DNA from: Brevibacillus parabrevis
Lineage (GTDB): Bacteria > Bacillota > Bacilli > Brevibacillales > Brevibacillaceae
DNA length: 64,000 bases
Direction of reading: 5' to 3'
Assembly: GCF_003710905.1 (NCBI RefSeq)
Contig: NZ_RHHV01000012.1
Span: forward strand, 620,001 to 684,000
Part shown: piece by piece, positions 18,746-27,037 of the stretch
Layout of the letters: every line of letters begins with the position of its first letter
Numbering within the stretch: the stretch's first letter is position 1
Program-made: the position numbers and the translations under genes
The notes under the pieces: generated by a model
Told to the model about the DNA's origin: nothing
The model's database searches: none
What the model saw: the letters and a program-made list of their open reading frames with translations, nothing else

Positions 18746-19255
18746 TCAGCGGGCGTTGCGCATGCGAATCATCGAGAAGTGCAGGCTGCTGTCGAGCAGA
18801 GCTTCTTTGAGCGGCGTCAGCGACGGTGTGATTCGCAGCTCAATGCCCGCCTCGCCAAGACAGGCGAGCAAATCGCATATGGCTGTGACTTGCAACGGTT
18901 GGACAGGCTCTTTGGAGACGAAGTAGCCCGCCCCTTCGTCGAGGCACGAAAAGGAATCGGCCGCAAACGTGTACTGGTAAAGCGTCGTCTGCGCAAGGAT
19001 CGGATACCAGCGGCTTTCGATCGCAATGACCATTTTGGCGCTAGTCAGCCCGAGAAAACGTTCCTTGTCTGCCGAAGACGAATCTGGCTTCGCATAAAAA
19101 GCAATGCGCGGACAGTCGCGCGGGAAGTAATACATCGGTGCACGAGCCGCGTCAATCGCCCAGACGAGGGGAGGCAGGCTTGGGTGGCTGGGATGCAGCC
19201 GCGGCTGAAAATCGGCAATGGCAGAGTCTTCACTGTAATGAAACACCGTATGCAT
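18746..19255 (-). CDS. DUF6886 family protein
   Basis: The 169-residue product contains MHTVFHYSEDSAIADFQPR, VWAIDAARAPMYYFPRDCPR and GAGYFVSKEPVQPL, a pattern I associate with DUF6886, a family of unknown function found in Bacilli and Actinobacteria. The ATG at 19255 is preceded by GGAAAGGAA; an upstream ATG would overlap the neighbouring gene. No signal peptide or membrane segment. An ADP-ribosyltransferase-like role is conceivable for a HYSED start but is speculation. Confidence 0.65.
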   Translation of the reverse strand: MHTVFHYSEDSAIADFQPRLHPSHPSLPPLVWAIDAARAPMYYFPRDCPRIAFYAKPDSSSADKERFLGLTSAKMVIAIESRWYPILAQTTLYQYTFAADSFSCLDEGAGYFVSKEPVQPLQVTAICDLLACLGEAGIELRITPSLTPLKEALLDSSLHFSMIRMRNAR

Positions 19256-19298
19256 GTAAGCAAATTCCTTTCCGTAGGCAAAATGGAGGAAAGACAAC

Positions 19299-20366
19299 CT
19301 AAATGACTGCCCAGGCATTTGGAAGGTATCGGCCCCGGTAGTATGGACACGATGTTTTCGTAATCGCTTCGCCGTTATGGAGCATCATCGAGCTGGAGCC
19401 GCCGTCCATCGCCATGGCAGTTACAACCCCATGCTCTTCCAGCAGTTCCGCCAGGTCATTCATGCTCGCCCCGATGGAATGCCCCGGCTGGCGGCCGTCG
19501 ATGACGACGAATACAATCGTGCCGTCCGCTTTTTGCCCGATCGCGGTCCGTGGCTGAATGCCCCAGCTTTTGGCCGGCTTGTCTTTAAACATGTTTTTCC
19601 CGTTTACAATCAGTTGCGGACGGAAGCTCATCGCATCGCGAACGCCCATGTTGACCAATTGTTCGGCCGTGTAGTTGCCTGTAATCAGCTTGCCTTCGTA
19701 AGTGATGCCCAAGGCCGTCTCGCCGCTTTTGGGATTATAGCCTTGCAAAATTTTCCCGTCGTGGATGACCACGCCGTACGCCTTGGCTCCTTTTCCGTAG
19801 CCGTCAGGATCGGAGAAGCCGCTTGCGTTGACGATGCCGATTGCATTGGTTTTTTTGACAAATTCGTCGAGCAGATCGCCGCGGTCTTTGCGGTTTGTTA
19901 CGACGAGCTGTACCCGTTTCGGGTCGTGGATGTACATGATTTTCCCTTTGAAATAGTACGTCTCTTTGGTCACGTCGATGTCTTCGATTTCGACCAACTC
20001 TTTCGGCTTTTCCGGCAGCGTGACGGTTACAGGCTGTTCTGTGGTAGGCGTTTCTTCCGGCTTGGTCGTGCCGTCAGGCTCTGAATTGATCACTTCCGGA
20101 TTGCGAATTTGCTGCTTTAATGCATTCAATTTTTCTTCCGGCAAAAATGTATACGGCGCCCAGTAGTCGTGCTGCGTGGTCAGCAAGGTGCCTGCCGCCC
20201 ACTCGCGCAGCTCTTCTCCGTTTTTCGTCCCAAACAAAAAGATGATACTTAACAAAGCGAGCGTCGTGCAAGTCAAAGCTGACACGAGCATCAGGCGCTT
20301 GACCCAGCGCCAAGGTCTTTTGCGAGTTGCGCGTTTGCGTGTGCGGGCACGTGATAAAGTTTGCAT
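19299..20366 (-). CDS. Membrane-anchored phosphodiester glycosidase (NAGPA domain)
   Basis: The 355-residue protein has a very basic start, one membrane anchor (about residues 24-46), a Pro/Thr-rich stalk (about 90-120) and a C-terminal NAGPA domain. The domain shows IGIVNASGFSDPDG, SFRPQLIVNGK, QPRTAIGQKADGTIVFVVIDGRQPGHSIG and the AMAMDGGSSSMMLHNG motif diagnostic of the family. Relatives remove GlcNAc-1-P-type caps from glycans or act in exopolysaccharide metabolism. The active domain should face outside. GGAG precedes the ATG. Confidence 0.85.
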   Translation of the reverse strand: MQTLSRARTRKRATRKRPWRWVKRLMLVSALTCTTLALLSIIFLFGTKNGEELREWAAGTLLTTQHDYWAPYTFLPEEKLNALKQQIRNPEVINSEPDGTTKPEETPTTEQPVTVTLPEKPKELVEIEDIDVTKETYYFKGKIMYIHDPKRVQLVVTNRKDRGDLLDEFVKKTNAIGIVNASGFSDPDGYGKGAKAYGVVIHDGKILQGYNPKSGETALGITYEGKLITGNYTAEQLVNMGVRDAMSFRPQLIVNGKNMFKDKPAKSWGIQPRTAIGQKADGTIVFVVIDGRQPGHSIGASMNDLAELLEEHGVVTAMAMDGGSSSMMLHNGEAITKTSCPYYRGRYLPNAWAVI

Positions 20367-20495
20367 GATTTCTCCACATCCATCTGGTGTTAAAATTGAC
20401 TGTTGCTATATGGTAAGGACGGATAAATGGGTAAAAAGTTTCAGGAAAATAATAAACGATCACCAGGGGAAAAATAGGGACAGGAGGTGAGGGCC

Positions 20496-20639
20496 GTGCG
20501 CGGCTATGATGAAGCATTTCAAAAGGAAGTAGAGGAGTATCAGGACAGTCCGAAAGGGACGCGAAACCAGACGACCAGTCGGGATCGCCAAGACCAGGGC
20601 GAGAAGCAGGAGACCCGAATCGATTCGAATAACGGGTAA
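20496..20639 (+). CDS. Small hydrophilic protein, 47 residues
   Basis: GTG at 20496 follows a strong CAGGAGGTGAG. The product is highly polar (MRGYDEAFQKEVEEYQDSPK..., then a Gln/Arg/Glu-rich tail) and probably unstructured. No family recognised. The strong ribosome binding site argues that it is translated. Confidence 0.5.
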   Translation: MRGYDEAFQKEVEEYQDSPKGTRNQTTSRDRQDQGEKQETRIDSNNG

Positions 20640-20752
20640 AATGGCTGGCGGGCGGAGTCCACTTTGGATTTCGCCCTTTTTCCGCTCTGGGCAATCGGGC
20701 TTTCGCTGGAACGATTCAAGCGCAGGCCCTCTGTTATACATGGGCAAAGTGT

Positions 20753-20764
20753 GGTAAGCTTACC
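20753..20764. promoter_or_regulatory. Perfect 12-bp palindrome upstream of the DEAD-box helicase gene
   Basis: GGTAAGCTTACC lies 20 bp before the ribosome binding site. It is a dyad of operator size; no matching site was noticed elsewhere in the window. Confidence 0.35.
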
Positions 20765-20795
20765 CAATGTACTTTTTTACGCCAGGAGGGTTCTT

Positions 20796-22085
20796 GTGAG
20801 CACCACGTTTGCAGATTTACAAATTAACGCGCCGCTCGTAGCGATTTTGCGCGACCAAAAAATGGAGACGCCGACACCCGTGCAGGTGGAAGCGATCCCA
20901 TTGATATTAGCCGGACGAGACGCCTTGATCGAATCGCCTACGGGAACAGGCAAAACGTTTGCCTACTTACTGCCGCTGCTAACGAAAATCGATATGGATA
21001 AAAAAGATGTGCAGGTTCTTGTGCTGGCACCGACGCACGAACTGGTCGTGCAGATCGCCAAAGAAGCCGAAAAGCTTTTGCCGGGAGCCGATCATGCGGT
21101 TTTGCCGATCATCGGTGGGGTGGACGTCAAGCGCCAGGTGGAGCGCTTGAAGAAGAAGCCAGTGCTCGTCGTCGCTACGCCTGGTCGTCTGCTGGAGCTG
21201 ATCGATCAAAGAAAACTGAAGGTGCACGAAGTAAAGACTGTCGTCGTCGATGAAGCCGACAGAATGCTCGATGCAGGCTTTGGCAAGCCGGTCCAGGAGG
21301 TCATGAAAAAAACATTGCGGGACACCCAGCGCCTGCTGTTTTCCGCAACGATTTCAGACCAGATCGTCGCGGCAGCCAAAGCGTTCACAAAAGAGGCTGC
21401 GCTTGTCCGGGCGCAAGCACCAGAAGGCGCAGCAGGAGTCGCGCATCTGTATCTCGTCTCTGATCCGCGAAAAAAAGTGGACACGCTCAGACGGTTGCTT
21501 CGGCTCGTCAATGTTCGCTCCTCGATCGTTTTTGTCAATCAGATCGAAAAAGTGGATGAGATCGTATCCAAACTGAACTACCATCATTTGGAATGCCGCC
21601 TGTTGCATCGCGATGCATCCAAGGAAGAGCGGGCGCGTACGCTGCAAAAATTCCGCGACGGCGCGTTCCCGGTATTGATTACGACGGATGTCTCGGCCCG
21701 CGGAATCGATATCCCGGAAGTCGAGTGTATCGTTCATTACGATCCGGCCCCAGATGCGGATACGTACATTCACCGCAGCGGACGGACGGGACGGATGGGC
21801 CGTGCCGGACTTGTGTTCTCGATTCTCAGTCCGCAGGAGCGGTTTATTATCCAAAAGTTCGCCAAGCAGACGGAACTGGCGATTGCAGAAAAAACGATGG
21901 CGTACGGCGCTTTGGAAGATCCAAGACCGGAGCGAAAGCCAGCGGCCAAACCAACAGCCAAGCCAGCCGGAAAAGGAAAACCGCAAGACCGCAAAGCTGG
22001 TGGCGGCAAACCACCAGTGAATGCAGGCAAAGAGTCTTCATCGGCAAAGCGCGTACATAAGAAGGGCGGCTTTGGAACAAAGTAG
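20796..22085 (+). CDS. DEAD-box ATP-dependent RNA helicase
   Basis: The 429-residue product has the Q motif region (TPTPVQVEAIPLILAGRD), motif I SPTGTGKT (47-54), Ia APTHE, Ib TPGR, II DEAD (152-155), III SATIS, and HRSGRTGRMG as motif VI. The C-terminal 50 residues are Lys/Pro/Gly-rich, a likely RNA-binding tail. GTG at 20796 is five bases from AGGAGGG (20784-20790); the frame is open further upstream but has no earlier site. It probably acts in ribosome assembly or RNA turnover; the exact Csh paralogue is not decided. Confidence 0.92.
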   Translation: MSTTFADLQINAPLVAILRDQKMETPTPVQVEAIPLILAGRDALIESPTGTGKTFAYLLPLLTKIDMDKKDVQVLVLAPTHELVVQIAKEAEKLLPGADHAVLPIIGGVDVKRQVERLKKKPVLVVATPGRLLELIDQRKLKVHEVKTVVVDEADRMLDAGFGKPVQEVMKKTLRDTQRLLFSATISDQIVAAAKAFTKEAALVRAQAPEGAAGVAHLYLVSDPRKKVDTLRRLLRLVNVRSSIVFVNQIEKVDEIVSKLNYHHLECRLLHRDASKEERARTLQKFRDGAFPVLITTDVSARGIDIPEVECIVHYDPAPDADTYIHRSGRTGRMGRAGLVFSILSPQERFIIQKFAKQTELAIAEKTMAYGALEDPRPERKPAAKPTAKPAGKGKPQDRKAGGGKPPVNAGKESSSAKRVHKKGGFGTK

Positions 22086-22121
22086 GACAAGAAGCACACG
22101 TCTTGTTCTAAGGAGGGTTCC

Positions 22122-22277
22122 ATGCGCAAAGATCGTTTGTATGAAGAGGACTTGCTGGTGAATGGCGCGGTTGGGGGAGAAGTGTTGGGCAAGCAAGAGC
22201 GGCAAACGCTTCGCCGCGAAGCGGGCGAACTGAAAGAAAAGATAGAAGCGGCCAAACAGGAGCCAATTTCTGAGTAA
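22122..22277 (+). CDS. Small charged protein, 51 residues
   Basis: MRKDRLYEEDLLVNGAVGGE... followed by an amphipathic charged helix (LGKQERQTLRREAGELKEKI). AAGGAGGG is five bases before the ATG. It follows the helicase gene by 36 bp and ends before a strong terminator, so it may be co-transcribed. Family not recognised. Confidence 0.6.
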   Translation: MRKDRLYEEDLLVNGAVGGEVLGKQERQTLRREAGELKEKIEAAKQEPISE

Positions 22278-22293
22278 CCCCACTGTAACAGTA

Positions 22294-22335
22294 AAAAAGA
22301 GCAGGGCTGCCGACCAATGCGGCGCCCTGCTTATT
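22294..22335. terminator. Bidirectional terminator (copy 1 of a repeated stem)
   Basis: AGCAGGGCTGCCG pairs with CGGCGCCCTGCT, with A and T tracts outside. Nearly the same stem recurs at 24011-24048 on the other side of the permease gene. Confidence 0.85.
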
Positions 22336-22343
22336 TTGATCGA

Positions 22344-23828
22344 TTACTCGTCTTTTGTAAGCTGACATTGTTGCAGCGGAATGACTTTGGTCTTTTTCAC
22401 GAACTTGTAGCCAAGCCACAGCAGGATGAACATGGGCAAGCCGATGTAGGAGACGAGAATGCCGTTCCAGTCGATGGTGTCGCCAGTGAATGCGCTGTAG
22501 TTTTGCCCGATAATAATGAAGGAGCAAAGGACGAAGGCGAACACAGGTCCGAACGGATACCATTTGGCCCGGTAAGTTAAATCGCTGAGGCTGCGCCCTT
22601 GGGCAAGGTACGCTTTGCGGAAGCGGTAATGACAGATGGCGATGCCGACCCAGGCAATAAAGCCGGACATGCCGCTCGCATTAAGCAGCCACATGTACAC
22701 GACGCCGTCGCCAAACAAAGAAGCGAGAAAAGCGAGCATGCCTACCGCTGTCGTCGCGTACAGAGCGCGTGTCGGAATGCCGCGCGAGTTGATCTTTTTC
22801 AAAAACTTCGGTGCCTTGCCTTCCATTGCCAAAATCCACAGCATGCGAGCGGAGGCGTACATGCCCGAGTTTCCGCAAGACAAAACGGATGAGAGAATGA
22901 CTGCATTCATAACCGATGCCGCAAACGCCAGTCCTGCTCTTTCGTAAACTAAAGTGAAAGGGCTTACAGAAATGTTGTCCACATCACCGCTCATCAGGTT
23001 GGGATCTGTATACGGAATCAAAAGGCCAATGACGGCGATGGACAAAATGTAGAACAGAAGGATGCGCCAGAAAACTTGCTTGATGGCCCGCGGCACATTG
23101 ACTCGCGGATTTTCGCTCTCGCCTGCTGCTACGCCGACCAGTTCCGTACCTTGAAAGGAAAATCCAGCCACCATGAACACGCCGATCATCGCCATGAACC
23201 CGCCGTGGAACGGAGCGTCGCCGACAGTGAAGTTTTTAAATCCGACTGCTTCGCCGCCCATAATCCCGACGATCATCATCAGTCCGATCGCGATGAAACA
23301 GATGATAGCAATGACTTTGATGAGTGCAAACCAATATTCACCTTCACCGAATGCTTTGACGGAGAGAAAATTCAACACGAACAACAAGGCGAGAAACAGA
23401 CCGCTCCATAACAGCGATGAGCTTTCCGGCAGCCAGAACTTCATGATCAGGGCAGCAGCCGAAATCTCCACCGCAATCGTCACGGCCCAGTTGTACCAGT
23501 AGTTCCAGCCCAGGGCGAAGCCAAGTGCCGGGTCGACAAAGCGGGAAGCGTACGAGCTGAACGAGCCTGATACGGGGAGGAAGGTAGCCATCTCGCCCAA
23601 ACTCGTCATCAAAAAGTAAATCATGATACAGATCAAACCGTAAGCGGCAAGCGCGCCCCCTGGCCCTGCGGATTGAATGGTCGAGCCGCTCGCCAGAAAC
23701 AAGCCTGTCCCGATCGAGCCGCCGATGGCAATCATCGACATGTGCCTTGCGCGCAAACCTCTTTTCAACTCATACTGCTCTTTTCCCGTCTGTTTGTTTT
23801 CTCTAGTGGGTAGTGGAGTATGATTCAA
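22344..23828 (-). CDS. Amino acid permease, LysP-like
   Basis: A 494-residue APC-superfamily transporter with 12 predicted membrane segments. MIAIGGSIGTGLFLASG in TM1, GPGGALAAYGL, FLPVSGSFSSYASRFVDPALGFALGWNYWYNWAVT and FGEGEYWFALIKV closely follow the lysine-specific permease LysP. The start is a TTG at 23828 with AAGGGGGC upstream. No lysine riboswitch was recognised in the leader. Specificity for lysine is inferred from family resemblance; other cationic amino acids are possible. Confidence 0.82.
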   Translation of the reverse strand: MNHTPLPTRENKQTGKEQYELKRGLRARHMSMIAIGGSIGTGLFLASGSTIQSAGPGGALAAYGLICIMIYFLMTSLGEMATFLPVSGSFSSYASRFVDPALGFALGWNYWYNWAVTIAVEISAAALIMKFWLPESSSLLWSGLFLALLFVLNFLSVKAFGEGEYWFALIKVIAIICFIAIGLMMIVGIMGGEAVGFKNFTVGDAPFHGGFMAMIGVFMVAGFSFQGTELVGVAAGESENPRVNVPRAIKQVFWRILLFYILSIAVIGLLIPYTDPNLMSGDVDNISVSPFTLVYERAGLAFAASVMNAVILSSVLSCGNSGMYASARMLWILAMEGKAPKFLKKINSRGIPTRALYATTAVGMLAFLASLFGDGVVYMWLLNASGMSGFIAWVGIAICHYRFRKAYLAQGRSLSDLTYRAKWYPFGPVFAFVLCSFIIIGQNYSAFTGDTIDWNGILVSYIGLPMFILLWLGYKFVKKTKVIPLQQCQLTKDE

Positions 23829-23927
23829 ACTTGATGCCCCCTTTTTTACTGTGAATGAAAATTCCTAATATTCAGGTTACAAATATGATAGTTGATTTGG
23901 GACAGATAATCTATTCGACCGGGTGTC

Positions 23928-23950
23928 ATAAAAATGAAACCGATTTTTAT
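23928..23950. promoter_or_regulatory. AT-rich inverted repeat in the permease upstream region
   Basis: ATAAAAAT-N7-ATTTTTAT is a perfect 8-bp dyad about 100 bp upstream of the permease start. It could be an operator or a leader hairpin. Confidence 0.35.
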
Positions 23951-24008
23951 CCAACATGTACAAATATTCCCTTTTTGTTCGCGGGGAATTATCCGTCTCT
24001 TTCTCGGA

Positions 24009-24050
24009 AAAAAGCAGGGCTGCCGTTTGTTTCCCGGCGCCCTGCTTTGT
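24009..24050. terminator. Terminator after the kinase gene (copy 2 of the repeated stem)
   Basis: AAAGCAGGGC (24011-24020) pairs with GCCCTGCTTT (24039-24048); GCTGCCG/CGGCGCC elements match the hairpin at 22300-22331. Confidence 0.85.
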
Positions 24051-24057
24051 GTATGGC

Positions 24058-24906
24058 TTATGCCTGTTCGTATTCGCTGGCAGGGCACTCGCCGGTTTGC
24101 AAGTACGCATCCAGATCTGCGAGCCACTCGCGGACGGTTGAGTAGGGCGTGTCCAACTGGAACAGCTTTCGGATCATCAGACGAATCTCTGGCGATAAGG
24201 AAAGCTCTTCCTCCCAGCTTCGTTCCGGCGCATTCTCATCCGCAGAGTAGCCGGAATAGAGCAGAAACAGAAAAAAGTGCCCGAGCGCATACAGGTCGCT
24301 CGAAGGCGCTACTTCCCGCTTGAGCTGCTTTTCAGACGGATAGGCGCTGAGTGTCTCTTCCGTGTAAGTCGGCTTGTCACCGACGAACCGCGCCAGCCCA
24401 AAGTCAATCAAGTACGGATTTCCTTCCTGCCAGATGACGTTTGGGATGCGGACATCGCGATGGATCAGTCCGCGGTCGTGCAAGTAAGCGACAAGCTCGC
24501 CAATTTGCTTCATATAGAGGGCGCATTGCCGCTCCGGCACGACAATGCCGCGTTCGAACAGCATCTCTTCAAGCGTAGGCCCCGTCAAATACGTCATGAC
24601 GAGAAAGGAATCGTTGCGAAACCGAAAGGCGTCCAGACACCGCGGAAATTGCGGGTGCGACAGCGAGGACAGCACTTTGCGCTCGTACTCCTGCATGGCT
24701 TCGCCCTTTGGCGTATGGCGCAAGCTTGGTTTGACCTGCTTGAGCACGACTTTCTCACCTGTTGCGCGATGGATAGCCAGGTAGGCGATGCCGTAGCTGC
24801 CCATCCCGAGCACTTGCTTGATCTGATAGGCGCCTGCCACCGTTCCCGCGCGATAGGGCTTGTCCCGGACATTGTTTGTCCACCATTCTTTTACTTCCGT
24901 CCACAT
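24058..24906 (-). CDS. Hanks-type Ser/Thr protein kinase, soluble
   Basis: The 282-residue product is a complete eukaryotic-like kinase domain: glycine loop GMGSYG (34-39), ATP lysine K56 in VVLKQVKP, catalytic loop H149-R150-D151 with N156, and D168-FG. It ends shortly after the C-lobe with no membrane segment or PASTA repeats, unlike PrkC. The HRDVRIPN loop resembles YabT, the sporulation kinase of B. subtilis, but YabT has a C-terminal membrane anchor that is missing here. The ATG at 24906 follows AGGAGGG. It is divergent from the DUF3900 gene. Confidence 0.88.
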   Translation of the reverse strand: MWTEVKEWWTNNVRDKPYRAGTVAGAYQIKQVLGMGSYGIAYLAIHRATGEKVVLKQVKPSLRHTPKGEAMQEYERKVLSSLSHPQFPRCLDAFRFRNDSFLVMTYLTGPTLEEMLFERGIVVPERQCALYMKQIGELVAYLHDRGLIHRDVRIPNVIWQEGNPYLIDFGLARFVGDKPTYTEETLSAYPSEKQLKREVAPSSDLYALGHFFLFLLYSGYSADENAPERSWEEELSLSPEIRLMIRKLFQLDTPYSTVREWLADLDAYLQTGECPASEYEQA

Positions 24907-24971
24907 AACCGTTCCCTCCTGTAGCCATCTTACCATGAATGGAAAAAGCCTGACCTTTTTTCATGCAGGTT

Positions 24972-24980
24972 TGCTATAAT
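24972..24980 (+). promoter_or_regulatory. Extended -10 promoter of DUF3900-DUF1444
   Basis: TGCTATAAT gives a TGn extension with a perfect -10 (24975-24980). No good -35 is present, as usual for extended -10 promoters. Confidence 0.55.
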
Positions 24981-25012
24981 CAGTTCGTTACATGTAGACA
25001 GGAGCGACGGGT

Positions 25013-26128
25013 ATGAATTTTATCATTGACTGGTTATCCTTTTATTTGATTGAACAACCTGAGGAAGAAGACGGCATCAAGCAGGTGCGCATGACCCGCT
25101 ATTTGGGGCATGATGAATATCAGCGCAGCGAGTTGCGCGACTTTTTGGATGGCGAGTTCGCACGTATCGCCAAGCGCAAGGTGGAAATGAATCCGAAGAC
25201 GGACGGGACGCCGACGAAGCTCGGACAATTTGTCCTGGAGCCGGGGCATCCGCTCGATTCCAATCCGAACTATGCCTTGCTCAACCGTTTGCTTGCAGCC
25301 GAGACGCCAAGCGAAAGCAGAGAGCCTTGCCAGGAGCTGATCCAGTCTTATTTGCGGACGTCGCAAGTAAGAGGCGGCGTGCTGATTGTGGTGCGCACGC
25401 GTCTGGAGCTGCTCGATGAGCGCTACGTCTTTATTTTGAAATGCGATTTTGAACAAAAAACAGCCGTCATTACGGATGAAAAGAGCCTGATTTCCAACGT
25501 GCGGATGGCGATCAATGCGAAAAACATGAAGTCGCTGATGTATCCGTACATGATCGAATCCGGGATGAATGATCCGTACCACGTCAAGATTCATCAGTTT
25601 TCCCACGCGCGTTACTTCGAGGAATTTTTGCGCTTTATTGAATATCCGCAAACGGTGACGCAAATCGTCTCCGACGAGGTTATTTCTCTCGCCCGCCAAC
25701 ATATCGAGTACACTTATCCGGAGGAATCCGAGGAGCGCGTGCGCGAAGTAGAGGCAATTGAGCTGATTGCCGCCAGCCCCAAGCGGGAGCTGTCCGAGAA
25801 GTGGGAGCACGAGACGGTGATGGAAGCGATGCAGATCATCACCGACCGCCAGCCGGAGGTCGAACTGAAGTTCAAGCTCGATCACATGCAAATTCGCACC
25901 TTGCTCGCGGATTACGGCTCTACTTTGCATATTGCCAAAGTCAACGGTCGTTATGTCGTCATTTTGGAAGGGGAGCAGCTTCAGTTTGAGCGTGGGGTGT
26001 CTCCTGTTGAATTTGCCAAACCGAAATCACTTGCGGAGATCGTTCAAGAAATCGAATCGCGCAGCAGCTATTCTCCGCCAATGGCAGCAATGCCAGGGGA
26101 GCCGGACGATACGCCGCCTTGGGAATAG
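25013..26128 (+). CDS. DUF3900 domain protein
   Basis: A 371-residue cytoplasmic protein beginning MNFIIDWLSFYLIEQPEEEDG, with FLDGEFARIAKRKVEMNPKT, GHPLDSNPNYALLNRLLAAE and RGGVLIVVRTRLELLDERYVFILKCDF. I recognise this as the DUF3900 family of Bacilli, of unknown function. The C-terminal 40 residues are Ser/Pro-rich. AGGAG precedes the ATG. The DUF1444 start site overlaps its end, so the two form an operon, divergent from the Ser/Thr kinase. Confidence 0.75.
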   Translation: MNFIIDWLSFYLIEQPEEEDGIKQVRMTRYLGHDEYQRSELRDFLDGEFARIAKRKVEMNPKTDGTPTKLGQFVLEPGHPLDSNPNYALLNRLLAAETPSESREPCQELIQSYLRTSQVRGGVLIVVRTRLELLDERYVFILKCDFEQKTAVITDEKSLISNVRMAINAKNMKSLMYPYMIESGMNDPYHVKIHQFSHARYFEEFLRFIEYPQTVTQIVSDEVISLARQHIEYTYPEESEERVREVEAIELIAASPKRELSEKWEHETVMEAMQIITDRQPEVELKFKLDHMQIRTLLADYGSTLHIAKVNGRYVVILEGEQLQFERGVSPVEFAKPKSLAEIVQEIESRSSYSPPMAAMPGEPDDTPPWE

Positions 26129-26139
26129 GAGGAGCGAGC

Positions 26140-26727
26140 ATGACGGACAAAAAACTCACTTTAAAAGGGCAGGAGCAAAACGTATACCCTGTCTTGCGCC
26201 ATGCTTCCATGGTCAAAAAATACCCGGACCGCTGGGTAGTCAAAGAGCACACGGCAGATACACGCGTGCTGTATGCGCTCGATCAGGGAGAGGGCTACGG
26301 CTTGATTACGCCTGACATGCTGGTTGCGGCAGAATGGACGGCTGAACAGCTTTATGCGTACGCGATGGACAACTTGCAACAGCTGCCGTATACCGTGAAA
26401 ACACAAGAGGTAGCGGGCAACCGGATTCATTTTATCAGCCCGCCAGACGGCTATGCGGCGAGCAGGGTGTTGCTCGATTCGCTGCTCCGCCAGTTTGACC
26501 AGGAAAAACAAGGAGATTCGCTTGGCGTTGCCATCCCGCATCAGGACGTACTCATTATCGCGGACATGAATGGCGAGGTCGGGGCGAACTTGCTGGCCCG
26601 TCTCACTTACGACTTTGCCTCAAAAGGGCAAGTGCCGATCGCCGTACTGCCGTTTTTCTGGGAAAACGGCGAGCTGACACCGTTTTTGGTCGTGTCGCAT
26701 GATGCGGATACGAAGGGAACCACATAG
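26140..26727 (+). CDS. DUF1444 family protein (YtpQ-like, short)
   Basis: The 195-residue product contains VYPVLRHASMVKKYPDRW, VLYALDQGEGYGLITPDML, DGYAASRVLLDSLLRQF and VAIPHQDVLIIADM, the C-terminal pattern of YtpQ/DUF1444. Typical YtpQ is about 260-270 residues; this protein lacks the N-terminal part. The ATG at 26140 follows TAGGAGG, which overlaps the upstream stop codon. Function unknown; the operon with DUF3900 suggests a shared role. Confidence 0.72.
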   Translation: MTDKKLTLKGQEQNVYPVLRHASMVKKYPDRWVVKEHTADTRVLYALDQGEGYGLITPDMLVAAEWTAEQLYAYAMDNLQQLPYTVKTQEVAGNRIHFISPPDGYAASRVLLDSLLRQFDQEKQGDSLGVAIPHQDVLIIADMNGEVGANLLARLTYDFASKGQVPIAVLPFFWENGELTPFLVVSHDADTKGTT

Positions 26728-26742
26728 GATAGAAACGCAACA

Positions 26743-26779
26743 AGAGAGAGTTGACCCTGGTGTGGTGCAACTCTCTTTT
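26743..26779 (+). terminator. Terminator after DUF3900-DUF1444
   Basis: AGAGAGTTG (26745-26753) pairs with CAACTCTCT (26768-26776) and is followed by TTT. Confidence 0.8.
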
Positions 26780-26780
26780 G

Positions 26781-27017
26781 CTATTTCGGGAAGGGTACGT
26801 CCATCTTTGTTGGCGCGATGGCGTTTTGTGTAACGTAGTCGACTACATGATCGTAAAGCTCTCTGCCAAGGGATGAAATCGAGCGCTCCAGGGAAAACCC
26901 GCCAATGAGACTGGTCCACCATACCTCGAAGCTACGGAATATTTCGTGGTACGCCTCTTCACTCGTTGCGCTTTTCGTAAACAACGCTTCATAAAACGAG
27001 CGATTTTGTTGGAACAA
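26781..27017 (-). pseudogene. C-terminal remnant of a TetR-family regulator
   Basis: The 78-codon frame MFQQNRSFYEALFTKSATSE...SLERSISSLGRELYDHVVDYV has the look of a TetR ligand-binding domain (the NRSFYEALF helix is common there). There is no N-terminal HTH: upstream the frame is closed by TGA and the DNA is taken up by the start of the divergent TIM-barrel gene. It has no ribosome binding site. A decayed regulator is the simplest reading; chance coding is possible. Confidence 0.5.
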
Positions 27018-27037
27018 TCAGGGAAAGGAGCGTATCC

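Noticed and set aside
23829..24008. Lysine riboswitch before the LysP-like permease
   Set aside because: The conserved L-box core and five-helix arrangement are not visible; the region is AT-rich with one short dyad.
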